From assembly GCA_963765135.1 (NCBI GenBank), contig CAVXUX010000004.1, positions 186,001 through 250,000 of the forward strand: a DNA stretch of 64,000 nucleotides. Direction: 5' to 3'. The stretch comes from JACVRW01 sp963765135 (GTDB lineage Bacteria > Actinomycetota > Thermoleophilia > Solirubrobacterales > Thermoleophilaceae). The position numbers and the translations under genes are program-made. This document shows positions 59,437 to 64,000 of this stretch, piece by piece (position 1 is the stretch's first letter; each line of letters begins with the position of its first letter). The notes beneath the pieces were generated by a model, which saw nothing but the letters and a program-made list of their open reading frames with translations, was not told the origin of the DNA and searched no databases.

Positions 59437-61094
59437 GCGGGACCCTGCGGGTCCTGCCGCTCGGCGGGCTCGGCGAGATCGGCAAGAACATGATGGTCGT
59501 CGAATACGACGGCCGCATCGTCGTCGTCGACACCGGGCTGATGTTCCCGACCCCGGACCAGCTCGGCATCGACCTCGTGCTGCCCGACTTCGCCTACCTG
59601 CGCGAGCGCGCCGAGGACATCGAGGCGATCGTGCTCACCCACGGCCACGAGGACCACGTGGGCGCGCTGCCCTTCGTCTTGCGCGAGCTGAGCCGCACTC
59701 CGCCGATCTACGGCGGCCCGCTGACCGCGGCGATGGTGCGCTCGAAGCTCGACGAGCACCGGCTGCGCGAGGTAGCGGTGGAGGACGTGCTCGCCACCCA
59801 GACGTTCGAGGCCGGGCCGTTCTCGGTGGAGATGGTGAAGATGGCCCATTCGATCCCGGATGCGTTTGGCGTTGCGCTGACCTGCGAGCTCGGCACGACG
59901 CTCGTCACCGGCGACTACAAGTTCGACCAGACCCCGGTGGACGGCGTGCCGGCCGACGTGGCGCGCCTGGCCGAGCTGGGCCGCGACGGCCTGCTGCTGC
60001 TCTGCGGCGACTCGACCAACGCCGACCGGCCGGGGGTGTCGCTGTCCGAGTCGAGCGTGGGCCCGAAGCTCGAGGAGGTGTTCGGGCGCTGCCAGGGCCG
60101 CATCGTGGTCACCTGCTTCGCCTCCAACATCCACCGCGTCCAGCAGGTGGTCGATGCCGCGGCGGTCCTGGGTCGCAAGGTCTCGCTGGTGGGGCGTTCG
60201 ATGCGCAAGAACGTGAACATCGGCCGCATGCTGGGCCATATCGACGTGCCGGAGGGCATGCTCGTCGGCCCCAAGGAGATCGAGGACTTCCCCGACCACA
60301 AGCTGGTCGTGATCTCCACCGGCAGCCAGGGCGAGCCGCTCTCCGCCCTGCGCCGCATGGCGCACGGCGACCATCCCCAGGTCGACCTCCACGAGGGCGA
60401 CACGGTGATCTTCTCCGCGACCTCGATCCCCGGCAACGAGCGGGCGGTCAACGAGACGATCAACCGCATCTACAAGCTCGGCGCCGACGTGATCACGGCT
60501 GCCGACGTGCCCGTGCACGCCTCCGGCCACGGCTACCAGGAGGAGCTCAAGTTGATGCTCAACCTGACCAAGCCCGAGTACGTGCTGCCGGTGCACGGCG
60601 ACCACCGCCGCCTGCGCCTGCACTCGGAGCTGGCCGAGGCGGTGGGGATCCCGCCCAAGTCGATCTTCCGCGGCGAGAACGGTCTGCCACTCGAGATCAA
60701 CTCGAAGGGAGCCCGCTTCGGCGACCGCGAGCAGGCGGGCATGATCTTCGTCGACGGCGTGGACGTGGGCGACATCGAGGACGTGGCCCTGCGCGACCGG
60801 CGCATGCTGTCCGCGGACGGGATCTTCATCGTGGTCGCGACGGTCTCCGAGCAGGACGGCCGCTCGGTGGCGCCGCCCGAGATCATCTTCCGGGGCGTCC
60901 CGTTCGTCGACGAGACGGACGGCTTCGTGGAGGAGCTGAGGTCGGCCGTCGACGACTCGCTGGCCCGCTCGGCCAAGGAGGAGATCCGCGAGATCGACCT
61001 CCTGCAGGACCACCTGCACGACGACGTGGCGGCGTTCGTCTACGAGCGCCTGCGCCGCCGGCCGATGGTCCTGCCGGTGGTCGTAGAGGTCTAG
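59433..61094 (+). CDS. rnj: Ribonuclease J
   Basis: The 553-residue metallo-beta-lactamase nuclease has the N-terminus LRVLPLGGLGEIGKNMMVVEYDG and metal motif LTHGHEDHVGALPFVL. The beta-CASP motifs follow: GDSTNADRPG, TCFASNIHRVQQV, STGSQGEPLSALRRMA and HASGHGYQEEL. It is both an endonuclease and a 5'-to-3' exonuclease in mRNA decay and rRNA maturation. The pair dapA-rnj is a common Gram-positive arrangement. GTG start overlaps dapA. The gene ends 2 nt before the stop of the convergent gene. Confidence 0.96.
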   Translation: MSGTLRVLPLGGLGEIGKNMMVVEYDGRIVVVDTGLMFPTPDQLGIDLVLPDFAYLRERAEDIEAIVLTHGHEDHVGALPFVLRELSRTPPIYGGPLTAAMVRSKLDEHRLREVAVEDVLATQTFEAGPFSVEMVKMAHSIPDAFGVALTCELGTTLVTGDYKFDQTPVDGVPADVARLAELGRDGLLLLCGDSTNADRPGVSLSESSVGPKLEEVFGRCQGRIVVTCFASNIHRVQQVVDAAAVLGRKVSLVGRSMRKNVNIGRMLGHIDVPEGMLVGPKEIEDFPDHKLVVISTGSQGEPLSALRRMAHGDHPQVDLHEGDTVIFSATSIPGNERAVNETINRIYKLGADVITAADVPVHASGHGYQEELKLMLNLTKPEYVLPVHGDHRRLRLHSELAEAVGIPPKSIFRGENGLPLEINSKGARFGDREQAGMIFVDGVDVGDIEDVALRDRRMLSADGIFIVVATVSEQDGRSVAPPEIIFRGVPFVDETDGFVEELRSAVDDSLARSAKEEIREIDLLQDHLHDDVAAFVYERLRRRPMVLPVVVEV

Positions 61095-61096
61095 CC

Positions 61097-61801
61097 CTAG
61101 CCCTCGATCACCACGTGGCCGGTGAAGACGCAGGCCCCGGCGCCCGCGCCGTCCGCGACGAAGCCGAACTGGCCGGTCAGGCCCTTCCCGCTCGGCGCCC
61201 ACCCGAACACGTCGCGGTTCGCGGCGCTGCGCGGGGCCGCCGCCAGGTCGAGCAGCTCGGCCACCGTCACCGGGCCGTCGCCCGGGTCGATGGTCGGGAC
61301 GTCGGTGCCCGCCGAGCCCGCCTCGGTGGTCTGAACGCGCAGCCGCGCCGCGGTGCTGCCGCCGCTGTCGACGCAGGCGGCGCTCAGCGAGAGCGGCCCG
61401 TGGTTCACCAACGTCACCGGCGCGCCGCCCTCGGCGATCGTGACGGGCGCGATCGTCTTCAGAACCGTCACCGCGGCGGCGTTGTCGGCCTGAGTGGCGC
61501 TCGGCAGCTTGCCGAGGGTCGACTCGTTGATGTCGGCGCCGGTCAGCGTGTTGAACGCGATGTCACGGCCCTGCAGCGACGAGTTGCGCACGTCGAAGCC
61601 GCGCACCTCGTTGTTGCGGATGTCGAAGGTGCGCAGCGTGTTGTTGCGCACGTCGCCGCTCGTGATCGTGTTGTTGCGGATTTCGCGGCTGTCGATGAAG
61701 CCGGTCGCGACGCCGTAGGACACGCCGCCCATCGACACGAACAGGGCTATGCAGGAGATCACGAGGGCCGGCGACGGCCGCCGGCGCAGGATGTACTTCA
61801 C
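61097..61801 (-). CDS. Secreted or membrane-anchored decapeptide-repeat protein
   Basis: The 234-residue product starts MKYILRRRPSPALVISCIALFVSMGGVSYG, a basic N-region and a strong hydrophobic helix that acts as signal or anchor. Then come about five decapeptide repeats of the form D-(I/V)-R-N-N-x-(L/V)-x-x-x: DVRNNTLRTF, DIRNNEVRGF, DVRNSSLQGR, DIAFNTLTGA, DINESTLGKL. The regular asparagines suggest a stacked, solenoid-like surface. The C-domain has paired cysteines. It is related in plan to the gene at 18156. It follows the sensor kinase on the same strand by 28 nt. Function unknown. Confidence 0.78.
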   Translation of the reverse strand: MKYILRRRPSPALVISCIALFVSMGGVSYGVATGFIDSREIRNNTITSGDVRNNTLRTFDIRNNEVRGFDVRNSSLQGRDIAFNTLTGADINESTLGKLPSATQADNAAAVTVLKTIAPVTIAEGGAPVTLVNHGPLSLSAACVDSGGSTAARLRVQTTEAGSAGTDVPTIDPGDGPVTVAELLDLAAAPRSAANRDVFGWAPSGKGLTGQFGFVADGAGAGACVFTGHVVIEG

Positions 61802-61829
61802 GGGGGAAGCTCCTCCGAATCGGGTGCTG

Positions 61830-63281
61830 TTAGGCCCGAAACACGGTAGCCCCGCTATCGGAGCGCACCGACGCGGGCGACCCGATCGGGAGCGAGACCA
61901 CGAAGCGGGCGCCGCCGCCCGCGGCGTCGAGCAGCTCCACGCTGCCGCCGTGGGCGTCAGCCACCGCCTTCACGATCGCCAGCCCGAGGCCGCTGCCCCC
62001 GGCGCGGGCGGTGTCGCCGCTGCCGCGGGCGAAGCGCTCGAACACGCGCTCGCGCATCCCGGCCGGGACCCCCGGCCCGCGGTCGGCCACCTCGAGCACC
62101 GCGGAGTCGCCCTCGCGGCGCACCGACACGGTGACCGGCGTGCCCGCCGCCGTATGGATCAGCGCGTTCTCGACGAGGTTTCCCGCCAGCCGGTGCAGGT
62201 CGTCCGACACGCCGTCGACGGTCACAGGGCCGGTGAGGTCGAGCGAAACCGGATGGTCGGACGACAGCGCCCCGGCCTCCTCGGCCGCCTCGCGCGCCAC
62301 CGCGGCGAGGTCGACGGGCGCGTGCGGCGCCTCGCGGCCCGCGTCGGCGCGCGCGAGCAGCAGCAGGTCGCCGACCAGCCGGCGCATCCGCTTCGACGAG
62401 CGCAGGGCCGAGTCGGCCATCTCGCGCTGCTCGCCGGTCAGCTCGGCCTCGAGCAGCTCGAGGTTGGCGAGGATGCTCGTCAGCGGGGTGCGCAGCTCGT
62501 GCGAGGCGTCGGCGACGAACGCGCGCTGACGGTCCAGCGTGGCCTCGGTCTCCTGCCGCGCCGCCCCGAGCTCGCCGAGCATGTCCTCGAACGTGTGCGC
62601 GAGGTCGGAGACCTCGTCGTTGGCGCGCGGCTTGGGCAACGTGATGTCCGGGTCGCGCGTGCGGGCCACCTCGCGCGCGGCCCGGGTCAATCCCGCGATC
62701 GGACGCATGGCGCGCTCGGCGACATACAGGCCGCCGAGGAAAGCGAGCAGCGTGCCGCCGAGCACGCCGAAGCCGAGGAACACGCGGACGCGGTTGACGG
62801 TGCGGTTGACCGTCGCCAGCGGCTTGGCGTACTGCACGTAGGCGACCACGGGTGCCACGGGCTCCTCCGCCAGCGGCCCGAATGCCTCCGGGATGTGCGT
62901 ATTCGAGATCGTCACGGCCCGCGACGCGACCCGCAGGCCCTGGAAGTTGGTGAAGCCCTCGACGCCCACGGCCGCCAGCGGATAGAAGCCCTGCGGGTCC
63001 ACGACCTCGCCGGTGCGCCTGACGAGGCGGACCTCGGCGTCGCCCGTGGCGGCGCCGTGCAGGGCGTCCACGTTGTAGCGCACGCGCCCGTCGGCCAGGC
63101 GCTGGGCGTCGATGCTGTTCGAGAGGTCGGCGACGCTCGCCCGCAGGTCGTCGTCGAAGCCGGCCCGGATGCGCGATTCGGCCACCGCGCCGATCACCAC
63201 CGCGAAGACGCACAGGATCCCGAAGGTCAGCGCGGCCGTGACGACCGCGAGCTTGAATCGGACCGGCAGGCGCGTCCTCAT
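61830..63281 (-). CDS. Two-component sensor histidine kinase
   Basis: The 483-residue kinase has TM1 (FKLAVVTAALTFGILCVFAVVIGAV), an extracytoplasmic sensor of about 125 residues, TM2 (FLGFGVLGGTLLAFLGGLYVAERA) and a HAMP domain. The HisKA box has the phosphate-accepting His in DASHELRTPLTSI, and the ATPase domain has NLVENALIHTA (N box), DRGPGVP (G1) and GGSGLGLAIVKAV (G2). It phosphorylates the overlapping response regulator. The sensor domain shows no known fold signature, so the signal is unknown. Confidence 0.94.
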   Translation of the reverse strand: MRTRLPVRFKLAVVTAALTFGILCVFAVVIGAVAESRIRAGFDDDLRASVADLSNSIDAQRLADGRVRYNVDALHGAATGDAEVRLVRRTGEVVDPQGFYPLAAVGVEGFTNFQGLRVASRAVTISNTHIPEAFGPLAEEPVAPVVAYVQYAKPLATVNRTVNRVRVFLGFGVLGGTLLAFLGGLYVAERAMRPIAGLTRAAREVARTRDPDITLPKPRANDEVSDLAHTFEDMLGELGAARQETEATLDRQRAFVADASHELRTPLTSILANLELLEAELTGEQREMADSALRSSKRMRRLVGDLLLLARADAGREAPHAPVDLAAVAREAAEEAGALSSDHPVSLDLTGPVTVDGVSDDLHRLAGNLVENALIHTAAGTPVTVSVRREGDSAVLEVADRGPGVPAGMRERVFERFARGSGDTARAGGSGLGLAIVKAVADAHGGSVELLDAAGGGARFVVSLPIGSPASVRSDSGATVFRA

Positions 63282-63958
63282 GCGTCCCTCAGCACGTAGC
63301 CGGCCCCGCGCACCGTGTGGAGCACGCGCGCCTCGCCGTTGGCCTCGAGCTTGCGGCGCAGGTTGGAGATGAACACGTCGACGGTGTTGGTCTCGGCGAA
63401 CGGGTGGTAGCCCCAGACCTCGTCGAGCAGCGCCTGGCGCGACACGACGATCCGCTCGTTGCGCATCAGGTGCTCGAGCAGCTCGAACTCGCGCGCGGTC
63501 AGCTCCAGCTCGCGGTCGCCGCGCACCACCTGGTGCGTGTCGGGGTTGAGGCGCAGGTCGCCGACGACCAGGTAGGCGCTCCCGCGCGGCGGCCGGCGGC
63601 GCAGCAGCGCGCGCAGCCGGGCCAGCAGCTCGTCGCGCTCGAAGGGCTTGACGAGGTAGTCGTCGGCCCCCGAGTCGAGCCCCTCCACGCGTGCCTCGAG
63701 CGCGTCGCGGGCGGTCAGGATCAGGATCGGAACGTCGCCGTCGTCTCGCAGTCGCCGGCAGACCTCTACGCCGTCGAGGCGGGGGAGGCCGAGGTCGAGC
63801 ACGACCGCGTCGGGCTCGAACACGCCCGCCTCGTCGATCGCGGCCTCGCCGTCGAGGGCCACGCGCACGTCGTAGCCCTCCTTGTCGAGGGACCGGCGTA
63901 GAACGCCGGCGATGTCAGTGTCGTCCTCGACGACGAGCACTCGGGGGCGTCCCGACAT
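63278..63958 (-). CDS. OmpR/PhoB-family response regulator
   Basis: The 226-residue regulator has a receiver domain with the acidic pair VVEDD, phosphorylated Asp in VLDLGLPRLDG, Thr in ILTARD and Lys in VKPFERDEL. A winged-helix DNA-binding domain follows (LELTAREFELLEHLMRNERIVVSRQALLDEVWGY and NTVDVFISNLRRKLE). It overlaps the kinase by 4 nt, so the two are one system. The linker and MprA-like sequence fit actinobacterial stress regulators, but the targets cannot be read from this window. Confidence 0.95.
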   Translation of the reverse strand: MSGRPRVLVVEDDTDIAGVLRRSLDKEGYDVRVALDGEAAIDEAGVFEPDAVVLDLGLPRLDGVEVCRRLRDDGDVPILILTARDALEARVEGLDSGADDYLVKPFERDELLARLRALLRRRPPRGSAYLVVGDLRLNPDTHQVVRGDRELELTAREFELLEHLMRNERIVVSRQALLDEVWGYHPFAETNTVDVFISNLRRKLEANGEARVLHTVRGAGYVLRDA

Positions 63959-64000
63959 GCTCCTCAGGATAGGGAGGGTGCGGCTGTTCTCCGTCGAAAT

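Overview
The window is a very GC-rich, gene-dense stretch of bacterial chromosome. It suggests an actinobacterium, probably of the deep class Thermoleophilia (Solirubrobacter/Conexibacter-like). The evidence is an actinobacterial integration host factor (mIHF) ahead of gmk-rpoZ-coaBC, a DUF3052 protein, a NAD-linked class 1B PyrK/PyrD pair, and several exported decapeptide-repeat and collagen-like proteins of the kind common in that class. The taxonomic call is inference; no rRNA gene is present.

Layout. 1-7.4 kb: a partial SDR protein and CorA on the minus strand. Then comes a SAM-I riboswitch with terminator, followed by a threonine-synthase-like PLP enzyme, a MoaD/ThiS-type sulfur carrier and a nucleotide-sugar dehydratase. 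Small proteins, a UPF0104 membrane protein and a universal stress protein follow. 7.5-18.8 kb: an accessory cell-surface region with a large lipoprotein (beta-propeller, thrombospondin-3 repeats, LamG-like), an ACT protein, a collagen-like secreted protein, a large membrane protein and a second short secreted repeat protein. A near-identical 102-nt element precedes both the collagen-like and the short repeat-protein gene. 18.9-22.7 kb: tRNA-Arg(CCG), a phosphodiesterase, RNase Z, a hydrolase and a GT-C-like membrane protein.

22.7-32.0 kb: a pyrimidine operon pyrR-pyrB-pyrC-isochorismatase-carA-carB-pyrK-pyrD, headed by a PyrR RNA-binding site that overlaps the ribosome-binding site. 32.3-35.1 kb: mihF-gmk-rpoZ-coaBC-TPR. 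35-41.3 kb: an MFS exporter divergent from a MarR regulator, then dtd, a GMC oxidoreductase and an aldehyde dehydrogenase. 41.3-50.2 kb: the translation/transcription operon rimP-nusA-ylxR-infB-DUF503-rbfA-nrnA-truB-ribF-rpsO-peroxiredoxin, with an attenuator-like hairpin 17 nt before rimP. 50.2-57.2 kb: a 119-bp near-palindrome, a secreted M14 carboxypeptidase, a long hairpin, then pnp-M16 peptidase-dapB. 57.2-64 kb: FHA and DUF3052 proteins, dapA-rnj, a decapeptide-repeat protein and a two-component system.

Two overall properties matter for reading the annotation. First, at least ten single-base frameshifts interrupt otherwise intact genes, including likely essential ones (thrC-like, truB, rnz). 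They mostly look like sequencing or assembly indels in GC runs, so those genes are annotated across the shift. Second, several genes have no usable ATG/GTG/TTG and appear to start at CTG, in two or three cases inside a CTGA start/stop overlap.
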